Assembly (NCBI GenBank): GCA_036504035.1
Contig: DASXVV010000006.1
Coordinates: 109,030 to 173,029, forward strand
Direction: 5' to 3'
DNA: 64,000 nt
Origin: Candidatus Deferrimicrobiaceae bacterium
GTDB lineage: Bacteria > Desulfobacterota > Deferrimicrobia > Deferrimicrobiales > Deferrimicrobiaceae
The translations under genes and the position numbers were made by a program. How positions within the stretch are numbered: the stretch's first letter is position 1; the number at the start of each line of letters is the position of its first letter. Shown here piece after piece: positions 8,734 to 17,630 of this stretch. The notes below the pieces were generated by a model. The model had not been told where the DNA came from and searched no databases. It saw nothing but the letters and a program-made list of their open reading frames with translations.

Positions 8734-10484
8734 CCCGCCCGCTCGACGAACCACTCGCCCAGCACCAGCACGTCCATCCGGGTGCGCAGGAAGCAGTCGA
8801 GCGCCTCCTCGGGGCGGCACACCACGGGTTCGTTCTCGTTGAACGACGTGTTGAGCAAGAGCGGCACGCCGGTGAGCTCCCGGAACGCCTCGATGAGCCG
8901 GTGGTATCTTGGGTTCTGCCCCTTCGTCACGCTCTGGAGCCGCCCCGATCCGTTCACGTGCGTCACGGCCGGAACAAGGGCGCGCTTCTCTTCCCGGATC
9001 GGGTAGACCTGGAGCATGAAGGGGACGTCGTAGTCGGTCTCGAACCATTCCCCCACGGCCTCGCGAAGGATGGAGGGGGCGAACGGCCGGAACGACTCGC
9101 GCCGCTTGATCTTGAGGTTGAGGGTTTCCTTCATGTCGGCCCGCCGGGGATCGCCGAGGATCGACCGATTGCCGAGCGCGCGCGGTCCCCACTCCATCCT
9201 GCCCTGGAACCAGCCGATCACCTTGCCTTCCGCGATGCGTTCAGCGGTCCGGCGACACAGCGCGTCCTCATTGTCGATCCGGGACACGCGGCAGTTCTCC
9301 GCGTCGAGCTCGGATCGCCGCGCCTTGAGGAGGTCGCCGATCGCTTCCGTCGTGAAGCCCGGGCCGAGGTAGGCGTGATCCATCACGAAGCCGCGCGGGT
9401 TCCCCATCTCCTGGTTCCAGACGTAGAAAGCCGCGCCGATCGCGCCCCCGCCGTCTCCGGCCGCCGACTGGATGTAGAGATCGCGGAAGGGACTCCGGTC
9501 GAACACCTTGCCGTTGGCCACCGAGTTCATCGCGCATCCGCCCGACAGGCAGAGGTTGGGGCTCCCCGTCTCTTCGTGCACGTGCGCCAGGATGTGGAAG
9601 AACGCCTCCTCGTACATCGCCTGGAGCGAGGCGGCCAGGTCCCTGTGGTCGTCGGTCAGCGGCTCCCCTTTCGCCCGAGGAGGCCCGAGCAGCTCGGTCA
9701 TTCCCTCGGAGAAGACGGTGCCGATGACCGGTTCCCCGTTCTCCCAGACCATGGACACGCCTTCCGAATGGTGCCGGAAGCAGTCGAGGTCTAGCTCGAA
9801 ACGGCCCCCTTTCCTCAGCCGGACGATCCGGCGCATCTGTTCCATCTTTGTAGGAGAGCCGTAGGGCGCCAGCCCCATGACCTTGTATTCGTCGCCGTAA
9901 TGGGGGAAGCCGAGGAACTGCGTCAGCGCCAGGTAGAAGAGCCCGAGGGAGTGCGGGAACGTCACCTGGCCGGACACCGCGATCTTGTTGCCGCCTCCCT
10001 GCCCCCACATCGTGCTGACGAAGTCGCCGAAGCCGTCGACCGAGACCACGGCGGCCGAATCGAAAGGCGAGACGAAGAAGGAACTCGCCAGGTGCGCCCG
10101 GTGGTGCTCGACGGCGTGGAGTACCGCCCGCACCGATCCAGCGTCGACCCCGAGCGACCGGCAAAGCTCTCCGCGGATGTCCCGCACCCGCCCGGCGTTG
10201 GCCAACCGGTCCCGCACGGCGGAAAGACCAGGGCGTTTCGAGAAGGCGAAGAGCGCCTTCCTGAACAGGTTCGCACCGGGGTTCCGGTTGATGGCGATGT
10301 GGTCGACCTCGTCGATGTCGACGCCCGCCTCCGAGAGGCAGTAGCGGATCGACTCGGATGGAAATCCCGCCCAGTGCTTGATGCGCCGGAAACGCTCCTC
10401 CTCGGCCGCCGCGACGAGTTGCCCGTCGACGAGGATGCAGGCGGACGAATCGCCGTGGAATGCGTTGATGCCGAGAATGGTCAT
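8730..10484 (-). CDS. NodU/CmcH-family carbamoyltransferase
   Basis: This 584-residue enzyme matches the length and layout of NodU/TobZ O-carbamoyltransferases, which use carbamoyl phosphate and ATP to carbamoylate a hydroxyl group. The N-terminal Kae1-like part begins MTILGINAFHGDSSA and contains HHRAHLASSF and VVSVDGFGD. The C-terminal YrdC-like region contains WGPRALGNRSIL and SFRPFAPSIL. Its position among glycosyltransferases suggests it decorates a sugar of this polysaccharide. It shares 4-base ATGA overlaps with the genes on both sides. The family is clear and the substrate is unknown. Confidence 0.9.
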   Translation of the reverse strand: MTILGINAFHGDSSACILVDGQLVAAAEEERFRRIKHWAGFPSESIRYCLSEAGVDIDEVDHIAINRNPGANLFRKALFAFSKRPGLSAVRDRLANAGRVRDIRGELCRSLGVDAGSVRAVLHAVEHHRAHLASSFFVSPFDSAAVVSVDGFGDFVSTMWGQGGGNKIAVSGQVTFPHSLGLFYLALTQFLGFPHYGDEYKVMGLAPYGSPTKMEQMRRIVRLRKGGRFELDLDCFRHHSEGVSMVWENGEPVIGTVFSEGMTELLGPPRAKGEPLTDDHRDLAASLQAMYEEAFFHILAHVHEETGSPNLCLSGGCAMNSVANGKVFDRSPFRDLYIQSAAGDGGGAIGAAFYVWNQEMGNPRGFVMDHAYLGPGFTTEAIGDLLKARRSELDAENCRVSRIDNEDALCRRTAERIAEGKVIGWFQGRMEWGPRALGNRSILGDPRRADMKETLNLKIKRRESFRPFAPSILREAVGEWFETDYDVPFMLQVYPIREEKRALVPAVTHVNGSGRLQSVTKGQNPRYHRLIEAFRELTGVPLLLNTSFNENEPVVCRPEEALDCFLRTRMDVLVLGEWFVERAG

Positions 10485-11710
10485 GGGTTTCCTCCAGGAC
10501 GGGGCGTCCCGGCATGCGCGCCGCTTCTGTTGGTCGATCGCAGGGCGCCTTCGACGATCCCGTCGACCGCCCTCGCAAGGGAATAGCGCCCGATTCGGGA
10601 CGGGACCCGCGACTTCCGTTCCTCGAGGCCGTCCAGCACTTTCCCGATGGCGGAAGCCAGGGCAACCGGATCACCGGCGGAAAAGGACTCCCCGATCCCC
10701 TCGACCAGGTCGGGCCCGCAGCCGACGCGATCGCTCACGACCGGGACGCAGCCGAAATGCATGGCCTCGTTGACGACCAGCCCCCAGGTTTCGTCGCCTC
10801 CGGAAGGCAGGCAGACGATATCCGCTACGGCATAGATGTCCGGCAATCCGGATTGGTTCACGAAACCGGCAAAATGGACGGACAAGCCCGGCACCCCCGA
10901 CACGGCCGCCTTCATGGGCTCCAGAAGATCGCCCGCTCCCGCCACCAGCAGCGACACCTCGCGTCTTTCCGAGAGACGGCACATCGCCTCTGCCAAGTCC
11001 ATCGGCCGCTTCTTTTCGATGAGCTTTCCGCAGAACAGCACGACGGGACGCGCGGGAGGGAGGCCGAACCCCTCCCGGATCCGGTCCCGTTCCGGCCGCC
11101 TGCGGGACGCCGCCTCTTCCCAGTACGGCGTGTCCACGTTGTGCGGGGAAGAAACGATCCTGTCCGGCGGCGCCCCGAGATCCATCGTGTACTCCCGGAC
11201 GAGCTTGCCGACCGAAAGGACCATGACGCCGTTGCGAAACAGCGGTCCCAGGATCATCCGCTTCCAGCTTCTCCACCCCGGGCTTTCGTGCAGGAGCGTC
11301 GAGTCGCCCCGGTAAAGGACCGGGATGCCCCGCGCCATGCAGGCATAGAAGAAAAGCAGCGCCCCGGGCGAATTGTAATCGTTCCGGAGAAAGACGTCGG
11401 CCGTCCCCGCCAACGCCTTCTTGATCGGCTCAAGACTCATGCGGTGTCGGAGGCTGCCCGGCGACGTCCCCTCGGCCCCCGGTAGCAACTCCCAGCGATA
11501 CCCCTGATCGAGGGGAACATCCCATTGGAACGTGTGCCCGAACCCAGCGTCGAACCCCGGACGCCGCCCGTGGTCTGAAAGATAATAGACGGTCAGGTCG
11601 ATTTCCTCGCGCTTCGCTAGTTCGCGCCAAATGGGCGCCTGGTACTGGATAAAATGGCTGGCGATGACGCCAAGGCGTGGCCTCTCCGGTTTCCGGGGGG
11701 ACCTCGTCAT
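10481..11710 (-). CDS. Family 4 glycosyltransferase (GT-B)
   Basis: This 409-residue GT-B enzyme has an N-terminal acceptor domain starting RLGVIASHFIQYQAPIW and a C-terminal donor-binding domain with VVLFCGKLIEKKRP and VVNEAMHFGCVPVVSD, the latter holding the nucleotide-contacting glutamate. It would add one sugar to the lipid-linked repeat. It overlaps the carbamoyltransferase start by 4 bases (ATGA) and starts within the 3' end of nothing else but the preceding FkbM gene's stop, again with a 4-base overlap. Specificity is unknown. Confidence 0.88.
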   Translation of the reverse strand: MTRSPRKPERPRLGVIASHFIQYQAPIWRELAKREEIDLTVYYLSDHGRRPGFDAGFGHTFQWDVPLDQGYRWELLPGAEGTSPGSLRHRMSLEPIKKALAGTADVFLRNDYNSPGALLFFYACMARGIPVLYRGDSTLLHESPGWRSWKRMILGPLFRNGVMVLSVGKLVREYTMDLGAPPDRIVSSPHNVDTPYWEEAASRRRPERDRIREGFGLPPARPVVLFCGKLIEKKRPMDLAEAMCRLSERREVSLLVAGAGDLLEPMKAAVSGVPGLSVHFAGFVNQSGLPDIYAVADIVCLPSGGDETWGLVVNEAMHFGCVPVVSDRVGCGPDLVEGIGESFSAGDPVALASAIGKVLDGLEERKSRVPSRIGRYSLARAVDGIVEGALRSTNRSGAHAGTPRPGGNP

Positions 11711-12513
11711 CCCCTGCGCCGCCTGGGCGAGCAGGATTCGAGGATCGCCGCTGTCTCGCGGTCCTCCCCGGGGACGAGCACCGCCTCGTCGGAAAACGTT
11801 CCCGCATCCAGCGGCTGCCCGTCTAGGCCGAGGACGCGATATCCGAAACCGGCGGCCGACGGGAACAGGCGGCCATACAGATCTCCCGAATGAAGCGACA
11901 TGAAGATGACGGGCCGGCCCTTGGCCAGCACCTCGCGAGCGCCCTTCAACATGTCGATCTCGGCCCCCTCGATGTCGACCTTCATGACGTTCGGCACGAT
12001 CCCGAGCGTCCGGGATATCTCGTCGATCGTCGTGACCTCGACGGTCAGCGATCCCCCTTCCGCCAGGCGACTCGTCGCAGGCCCGTCGACCGCAAAGGTC
12101 GCCGTGCCCACGCGGTCCGAAACCGCCTTTCCGACGATCGCGACGTTATCGATCCCGTTCATCGCGACATGACGACGGATATACGCGAGATTCCTCGGCA
12201 GTGGCTCGATGGCGACCACCCTGCCCCCCGGCCCCGAAAGGACGGAGGCGAAAAGGGAGTAAAAACCCGTGTTGGCCCCCACGTCGAAGAAAACGTCGCC
12301 CACCCGGATGCATCGCATCATGCTCATCTGCTTGTCGATCTCGTAGGATCCCAGCCAAACCCCGTGGGTGTGTGCCCCCGTGATCCACTTTTTCCCGCGA
12401 AGCGGCCCCTGGAGGATCGGGACGGCCACCCCGTCGGGAATCAGGCCGAGGAGCGCGCGAAGCCCCTTCCCCAACCAATTCCCCATCGGGATATCCCCGA
12501 AACGCATCACCAT
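11707..12513 (-). CDS. FkbM-family methyltransferase (copy 1 of 3)
   Basis: This 268-residue SAM-dependent O-methyltransferase of the FkbM type has the SAM-binding motif VFFDVGANTGFYSLF, the segment VVAIEPLPRNLAYIRRH and the motif MKVDIEGAEIDMLKGA. Such enzymes often methylate hydroxyls of sugars in surface glycans. I chose the ATG at 12513, which has GGAGG about 10 bases upstream and overlaps the end of the PssE-like gene by 7 bases. A longer start at 12552 would overlap that gene much further. Two paralogs lie in the same operon (15268-16122 and 18691-19560). Confidence 0.85.
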   Translation of the reverse strand: MVMRFGDIPMGNWLGKGLRALLGLIPDGVAVPILQGPLRGKKWITGAHTHGVWLGSYEIDKQMSMMRCIRVGDVFFDVGANTGFYSLFASVLSGPGGRVVAIEPLPRNLAYIRRHVAMNGIDNVAIVGKAVSDRVGTATFAVDGPATSRLAEGGSLTVEVTTIDEISRTLGIVPNVMKVDIEGAEIDMLKGAREVLAKGRPVIFMSLHSGDLYGRLFPSAAGFGYRVLGLDGQPLDAGTFSDEAVLVPGEDRETAAILESCSPRRRRG

Positions 12514-13022
12514 GATTTTCCCGCCTCCGCGTCCTTGTGCCTGCTTTCGCATCTTCCCAGGACATCCCCGATCATCTTTACCAGCGGCGGCTCACTCCCC
12601 TGCACCCGGCCGGCCGCCTGTTGCCTTAGCGCTTCCTCGACCGCGCATACCAACTGGTCGGGGCCTTCCGCGAGGACGACCTTCCCCGTGTCGGCCAACA
12701 CACGCCCGAACTCGACCTGGTGGTCGTCGAGGTGTTCGCCAAACTCCTTGCGCCTGGGCATGACGACCGGAATCTTTCCCGCCCGGAGGGCGTGGATCAC
12801 GGATCCCGCGCCCGCATGAAGGATCAGCAGATCCGCGCTCGCGAGAAGTTCTCCGAATTCCGCCATGCCCAGGAAAGGCCTCGCATCAAAGCCGGGGGCG
12901 CCGAACCGGGTGTGGCCGTGCTGGACGATCACCGGCTGCGGCAACGAAGGCAGGCGCAGGATCGCCTCTAGAAGCCGATCGAACGGCTGGGTCGCGTTCC
13001 CCACCGAGACGAAGGTCGTCAA
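12507..13022 (-). CDS. PssE/Alg13-like glycosyltransferase subunit, TTG start
   Basis: This 171-residue protein matches the C-terminal donor-binding half of a GT-B enzyme (Alg13, PssE, EpsF type). It starts TTFVSVGN and contains VIVQHGHT, LLILHAGAGSVIHALRAGKIPV and PRRKEFGEHLDDHQ. The likely start is TTG at 13022-13020, which overlaps the stop of the PssD-like gene as TTGA. The reading frame is open further upstream, but that part only shadows the PssD-like gene. In known pairs the Alg14/PssD subunit anchors this catalytic subunit, and together they add the second sugar of a repeat unit. Confidence 0.85.
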   Translation of the reverse strand: MTTFVSVGNATQPFDRLLEAILRLPSLPQPVIVQHGHTRFGAPGFDARPFLGMAEFGELLASADLLILHAGAGSVIHALRAGKIPVVMPRRKEFGEHLDDHQVEFGRVLADTGKVVLAEGPDQLVCAVEEALRQQAAGRVQGSEPPLVKMIGDVLGRCESRHKDAEAGKSW

Positions 13023-13462
13023 AGAAGCGGCCCCCCGAACCGGCCCTTCGGAAAGAACCGCCGCAGGCTTTCCCACTGATAGAAGAAGTCGTGCGCCAAC
13101 CGGTACATGATGCGACCCGTGAGCGACGGCGCATGGATCCGGGTGATCGTCTCGACGAAGACCACCCGGATCCCGAAGAGGAAGCGGCCGACTAGCGCGA
13201 AGGGCACCGCCGGACCGGCCCCCGTGCTCAGGATGACCGCGGGGCGCTCCTCCCACAGGATACGGAACGCCTCCCACAGGTTCAGGAGGAACTTCCAGTC
13301 GCGCTCGGAGTGGGCGATGAACCGGGTCTTGCCTTCCATATCCGGCGGCAGCATCGCCCGGTCGTTGATCACGTAGAAATGATCGTAGCCCGCATACGCG
13401 GGCATCAGGCAGCGCACCTCCGTCAGGTGACCGCCGCACGACGAGACGATGCAGACCTTCAC
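13019..13462 (-). CDS. PssD/Alg14-like glycosyltransferase membrane-anchor subunit
   Basis: This 147-residue protein is the N-terminal half of a split GT-B glycosyltransferase (Alg14/PssD/EpsE type). It starts MKVCIVSSCGGHLTEVRCL, with the family SSGGH-like element, and contains ILSTGAGPAVPFALVGRFLF and VVFVETITRIHAPS. It should recruit the PssE-like subunit, encoded immediately downstream with a 4-base overlap, to the membrane. Length and motifs fit the family well. Confidence 0.87.
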   Translation of the reverse strand: MKVCIVSSCGGHLTEVRCLMPAYAGYDHFYVINDRAMLPPDMEGKTRFIAHSERDWKFLLNLWEAFRILWEERPAVILSTGAGPAVPFALVGRFLFGIRVVFVETITRIHAPSLTGRIMYRLAHDFFYQWESLRRFFPKGRFGGPLL

Positions 13463-13472
13463 GCCCCCACCT

Positions 13473-14114
13473 TCAATCTTTCCTGGCCACTGCTACCATG
13501 GATTTCGCGAATGCGGGAATCCGCCCGACACTACGGAACGCGACCTCGCCGAATCGGGCTTCCCGAAGCAGGGTCCCCAGTGTCTCCTTCGACCAGAACT
13601 TGATGTGGCCGAAGTCCCACAGAGCGGTGAAATGCGTGTCCATCTTCCCCGACAGGGCCATCGCCAGATTCTTCCAGTAGCCGTGGTACGGCGTGGAGAC
13701 GATCGCGACACCTCCGGGTTCGAGCAGGTCGTGGAGCGCCGCCGCAAATTTCCTTGGGTAGTACAGATGCTCCACCACCTCCAGGCTGACCACCGCGGGG
13801 AAGGTTCCATATTGTCCCGCAAGGTCGTCGTATGCTGAACCCGTTGCAAGCTTCAACCACGGATAGACCCGGTTCGCGTGCGCAATTCCCTCCGTGGAAG
13901 GATCGATCCCGGTCATCTCATACCCTTCCTTCGAAAGGGCATCTGCGACCGACCCGTTCCCGCAGCCCAATTCGAAAACCCGGAGAACCCTTCCGGAGCG
14001 CGCCTGCCGCCCCAGCGTCTCTAGGACGACGGGGAGCAGGTGCCGGTGTAAAGGATTGAGTCCCGCGTCGCGGAATCTGTAACCGTATGCGTCATTCGAG
14101 GGTTTGTCAGTCAC
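13473..14114 (-). CDS. Class I SAM-dependent methyltransferase
   Basis: This 213-residue methyltransferase has the SAM motif VFELGCGNGSVADAL, the acidic loop MTGIDPS and the post-motif VVSLEVVEHLYYPRKF. It belongs to the broad Methyltransf_23/11 type. It begins with GTG at 14114, overlapping the stop of the upstream glycosyltransferase as GTGA, and ends 10 bases before the PssD-like gene. In this setting it probably methylates a sugar or a glycan end, but small-molecule substrates cannot be excluded. Confidence 0.85.
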   Translation of the reverse strand: MTDKPSNDAYGYRFRDAGLNPLHRHLLPVVLETLGRQARSGRVLRVFELGCGNGSVADALSKEGYEMTGIDPSTEGIAHANRVYPWLKLATGSAYDDLAGQYGTFPAVVSLEVVEHLYYPRKFAAALHDLLEPGGVAIVSTPYHGYWKNLAMALSGKMDTHFTALWDFGHIKFWSKETLGTLLREARFGEVAFRSVGRIPAFAKSMVAVARKD

Positions 14115-15271
14115 CCCGGGCTCCCTTCAGGCCGCGTGCCGGCCGCCTTTTTGTAGACATCGAGCATGGAAGCCGCGATCGCGCGCCAACCGTAGCCTCT
14201 CGCCATCCATTCCCGCCCCCGTTTTCCCATTTCGGCAAGATCGCCCATCTGGATTACACGGACCGCATCCGCCAGTGAAGCGGGGTCGTTATCGACCCAC
14301 AGGCCGCAGCCGCGGCTTTCCATCTCCGCCCAAGGCGTTCCCCGGCTCGCGATCACCGGCACGCCGTGGGCCAGCGCCTCGGCGACCACCATCCCGAAGT
14401 TCTCGGTGAAGGACGGCACGACGCAAACGTCGGCATGCATGAAGGCGGCCGTCCTGTCGTCGCCGTCCACATGCCCAAGGAAACGGACGCGGTCGCCGAG
14501 ACCGAGCTCGGAGGACAGCCGCCGAAGCGCGTTCTCGTAGTCCGATTCGCCGCTCCCGGCGATCGACAGCGAGAGCGGCATCCCCTCGATCGACCGGATC
14601 GCGCGCATCAGGTTCTCGATCCCCTTGATCGGGTGGAACCGCCCGATGAACAGAAGGCGGAGCATTCCCCTTGGCCGCCAGTCGCGCGCGGGAAGCGAAT
14701 CGGGGATGTCGACGCCATTGGGCACGATGGCGATTTCCGCCTTCGGAATCCGGCGCCGGCTGTCCCTTTCCTCCTCGCGGGACGTCACATGGAGCACGGA
14801 CCGGCCTGGTGCCAGCAGAGCATTGCAGATTCGCTCCCAGACCGACTTGGTCCATGCCTTGGTCGTGCCTTCCCAGCGCTGCAGCGATCCTCTTGGGGAC
14901 CAGACCACCGGCTTGCCGGCAAGACGGCACAGCGCCAGCGTCGGCAGGGTCGGGGCGGAATAGACTGCCGTCAGGTGCACCACGTCCGCCCAGCGGATCA
15001 TCGGCCAGAGCAACCGGAGCATCCCCGGGGAAAAATCCGCCCCCGACCTCCGGCGGCAGAAATAGACTTCGTATCCGCCAGGAAAGGTCACGGGAAATCC
15101 CGATACCGGGACGGTATCGGAAAGCCGGGGGCTCGCCGCATCCGTCGTGAGTACCCGGAGGTCCACTCCCGGCAATCCGGCCAACGCGTTGCACAACCCG
15201 TGAAGGGAATGGATCGGGCCGCCCCAGTAGGTGGCCGGAAAGAATGTCGGCACGACGTGGAGCACCTTCAT
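14111..15271 (-). CDS. Family 4 glycosyltransferase (GT-B)
   Basis: This 386-residue GT-B enzyme starts MKVLHVVPTFFPATYWGGP, which contains the GGP loop common in family 4. The C-terminal half carries LLFIGRFHPIKGIENLM and VVAEALAHGVPVIASRGTPW, with the donor-binding glutamate. It is a cytoplasmic or membrane-associated sugar transferase for the repeat unit. It is coupled to the genes on both sides by 4-base overlaps. Donor and acceptor are unknown. Confidence 0.88.
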   Translation of the reverse strand: MKVLHVVPTFFPATYWGGPIHSLHGLCNALAGLPGVDLRVLTTDAASPRLSDTVPVSGFPVTFPGGYEVYFCRRRSGADFSPGMLRLLWPMIRWADVVHLTAVYSAPTLPTLALCRLAGKPVVWSPRGSLQRWEGTTKAWTKSVWERICNALLAPGRSVLHVTSREEERDSRRRIPKAEIAIVPNGVDIPDSLPARDWRPRGMLRLLFIGRFHPIKGIENLMRAIRSIEGMPLSLSIAGSGESDYENALRRLSSELGLGDRVRFLGHVDGDDRTAAFMHADVCVVPSFTENFGMVVAEALAHGVPVIASRGTPWAEMESRGCGLWVDNDPASLADAVRVIQMGDLAEMGKRGREWMARGYGWRAIAASMLDVYKKAAGTRPEGSPG

Positions 15272-16122
15272 CGGCGAGCGGCACCCCGGGCGTAAAGGTA
15301 GAAATCGGATCGCGCCGGATCGGCCATCTCCTCCGGCCGGATCCGCCCCCCACCCGTATCCGATGCCTCCACCTCGAATCCCCGGGATTCGAGCAGTTTC
15401 CGGAACGCGACGACATCACCGAACCGCGGGTGGATCTCCATGGCGATGAAGCCGACCGAATCGAGCCACTCCCCCGCGGAGGCGAACAGGTCGAACTCCG
15501 ATCCCTCGATGTCCATCTTGAGAAAGTCGATCCCGTCGAACCCGTTTTTCTCGAGGAGCGATGCCATCGACAGGACCGGCGGGGTCTCGAACCAGTGCGA
15601 GCAGCGCTTCTTCCCGTCTTCGCCGCTCAAGACGCCCGTGCCTGCCCCGATAAGTCCGAACTCGATCGAGACGCGGTCGCGCACGCCGTTTCGCTCGAGG
15701 TTTTTCCCGATCTCCGGGATGAACCCCGACTGCCCCTCGACGGCGATCACCCGGGCACCGGCCGAGGCCGCGAGCAGGGAAAAGAGGCCGACGTTCGCCC
15801 CGAGGTCGACGACCCGGTCGCCGGGCTTGATCGTCGCCTTCCATTGCCGGAGATACACGTTCCGGCAGTACATTTCCCGCACGCCGGGCCAGTGCGCCCC
15901 GTCGACCAGGATTTCCGTGCCGAGGGGGCGGACTTTCAGGATCCCCTTCCCCATCCGGCGATCCGCCGGGACGAGGGTGCCCGACTTCAGGATCTCGGGG
16001 ATGCTGGCGATCACGCAGGCCGAGTATCGCGCGAGCGTCGCCGGGCCGCAGACCCGCCCGATGCCCGACAGTTCTACGACAAGCCGTTTAAATCCTGCTC
16101 CCATGTCCTTCCTTTCGCTCAC
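15268..16122 (-). CDS. FkbM-family methyltransferase (copy 2 of 3)
   Basis: This 284-residue FkbM methyltransferase has the motif VVDLGANVGLFSLLAA, VIAVEGQSG and the FkbM signature FLKMDIEGSEFDLFA. It would use S-adenosylmethionine to methylate a sugar hydroxyl. The start is probably GTG at 16122-16120, giving a GTGA overlap with the polymerase-like gene upstream. A nearby ATG at about 16104 is the alternative. Sequence outside the motifs differs from the other two FkbM copies, so they probably act on different positions. Confidence 0.85.
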   Translation of the reverse strand: MSERKDMGAGFKRLVVELSGIGRVCGPATLARYSACVIASIPEILKSGTLVPADRRMGKGILKVRPLGTEILVDGAHWPGVREMYCRNVYLRQWKATIKPGDRVVDLGANVGLFSLLAASAGARVIAVEGQSGFIPEIGKNLERNGVRDRVSIEFGLIGAGTGVLSGEDGKKRCSHWFETPPVLSMASLLEKNGFDGIDFLKMDIEGSEFDLFASAGEWLDSVGFIAMEIHPRFGDVVAFRKLLESRGFEVEASDTGGGRIRPEEMADPARSDFYLYARGAARR

Positions 16123-17630
16123 GCCGTGTCGCCTGCGGGATCAGCAGGCGCTCTCAGCACCAGGTACTGGATCGCCAGGCCGATCGCCCCCATCCTGATG
16201 ATCTCGATGATCACGGAATAAAAGACGCTGTCGACCAGCGTCGTCCCCCGGAACAGGAAAAGGAAGACGATCAGTCCGCCTCCCCCCGCGGGTATGAATA
16301 CATCTGCCAACTGGCGCTGCGCCATACCGATGAAGAAGAATCCCGCGACGACGGCCGCCGCTCCCCCCGCGAAGTAGAGGTAGGTAAACGGGCTCATCCC
16401 GACGGAAGTGTCCCCCGCCTCGATCCCCATCACCTCGCGCACGTACCAGAGCCCGTGCCGGGACATCTCCTTGGATTGCCACAACGCCCGGGGGACGACC
16501 GCGTAGACCGGCGCCAGGAGGATGTCCGCCATGAACCGGGGCGAGCCGGGAGGCAGCGGCGTCTCGTCGGCGAACGCCACGCCCAGGGAGGCGATCTGGG
16601 TCATGCTGACCCGGGCCAGGAATGCCACCCCCGTACCTGCGGATTCCTCGATGTCCTCAGCGGTATAGCTGTCCCGCTCGGTGAAGGCCGCCTTGATCAT
16701 CGTGTCCGCGATCGAGCCCACGTCCCTTCCCACGAATGCATCATCCGAGTAGCGGGCAATCCGGAACGGTTCGATGACCGCGTAGGCGACGACGATCGCC
16801 AGGGGAACGACCGCGACGATCCGCCAGGGGATCGTTCCCCGCATCAGATAGTGGCCGATGCCGACGATCACGAAGGGCATGGCCACGTTGCCCTTGAACC
16901 CGGACAGGAAACCGAACAGCACCTCGACGGTCAGCACGGCAACCAGCAGGCGGCCCTGCCTTCCCCCCCCGGCAGGGTCGAAATACCGCAGCGACAGGAG
17001 GAGGAGGGCGAACTTGCCCAGCGATTCCGCAAGCCCGAGGTACTGCTTGAAGGAAACCGTTGCCTGCATGCGGTCGATGTCCGAGCTGTAGCCGTAGATC
17101 CCCAGCCTGATCATGAGCAACCGGCTGACGAGGGAGAGCGCAAGGCAGGCGACGATCGTCCCCGGGCGGATATCCAGCCCCGGCCGGAGAACGCGCCTGA
17201 GGAAGGAGGAGGCGCGGAACTTCTTCGCGATTGCCCCGGCGATCCCGGACCAGTAGCCCGTCCACATGGCGGCTGCCCCCAGCACGACGAGCAGCATCAG
17301 CTTGAGGATGGCCGGGGTGACGTCGGGCAACAGCCCGACGAGCGCCACCTTCTCCTCGGGCATCAGGAACAGCGCGTTCCCAACGCAGAACTGGAGGAAT
17401 ATGGTCAGGAAGGAGGCGAAGACGGCGGGATTCAGCATCCATCGCTCGGGCCTGCGCGCCCTGAGACGACCGACCTCGACCGCGAGATACCCGGTCAGCA
17501 GCAGCGTCATCAGCACCAGCTTCCCCTTGGGGGAGAGCGTGTCGTCGGAAACCAGACAGACGACCGACGCACCCGACGCAGAGACGATCGACGCCATCAG
17601 GGGAGGCGTCAGCGGAAAGCGTCGGTCCAT
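16119..17630 (-). CDS. Wzy-like polysaccharide polymerase (polytopic membrane protein)
   Basis: This 503-residue protein is mostly hydrophobic, with around ten membrane segments (for example LVLMTLLLTGYLAVEV near the start and a hydrophobic C-terminal pair). I see no strong enzyme motif. Position, size and topology fit an O-antigen or capsule polymerase (Wzy), which joins flipped repeat units in the periplasm. The rest of a Wzx/Wzy system is in the same operon and no better candidate is present, which supports the call. The ATG at 17630-17628 overlaps the stop of the preceding gene by one base (TGATG). Wzy proteins are poorly conserved, so this remains inference. Confidence 0.65.
   Translation of the reverse strand: MDRRFPLTPPLMASIVSASGASVVCLVSDDTLSPKGKLVLMTLLLTGYLAVEVGRLRARRPERWMLNPAVFASFLTIFLQFCVGNALFLMPEEKVALVGLLPDVTPAILKLMLLVVLGAAAMWTGYWSGIAGAIAKKFRASSFLRRVLRPGLDIRPGTIVACLALSLVSRLLMIRLGIYGYSSDIDRMQATVSFKQYLGLAESLGKFALLLLSLRYFDPAGGGRQGRLLVAVLTVEVLFGFLSGFKGNVAMPFVIVGIGHYLMRGTIPWRIVAVVPLAIVVAYAVIEPFRIARYSDDAFVGRDVGSIADTMIKAAFTERDSYTAEDIEESAGTGVAFLARVSMTQIASLGVAFADETPLPPGSPRFMADILLAPVYAVVPRALWQSKEMSRHGLWYVREVMGIEAGDTSVGMSPFTYLYFAGGAAAVVAGFFFIGMAQRQLADVFIPAGGGGLIVFLFLFRGTTLVDSVFYSVIIEIIRMGAIGLAIQYLVLRAPADPAGDTA

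Noticed and set aside
12507..13439. A single long glycosyltransferase gene from 13439 to 12507
   Set aside because: The upstream part of that frame is a shadow of the PssD-like gene. The recognisable PssE-like protein begins at about 13022.
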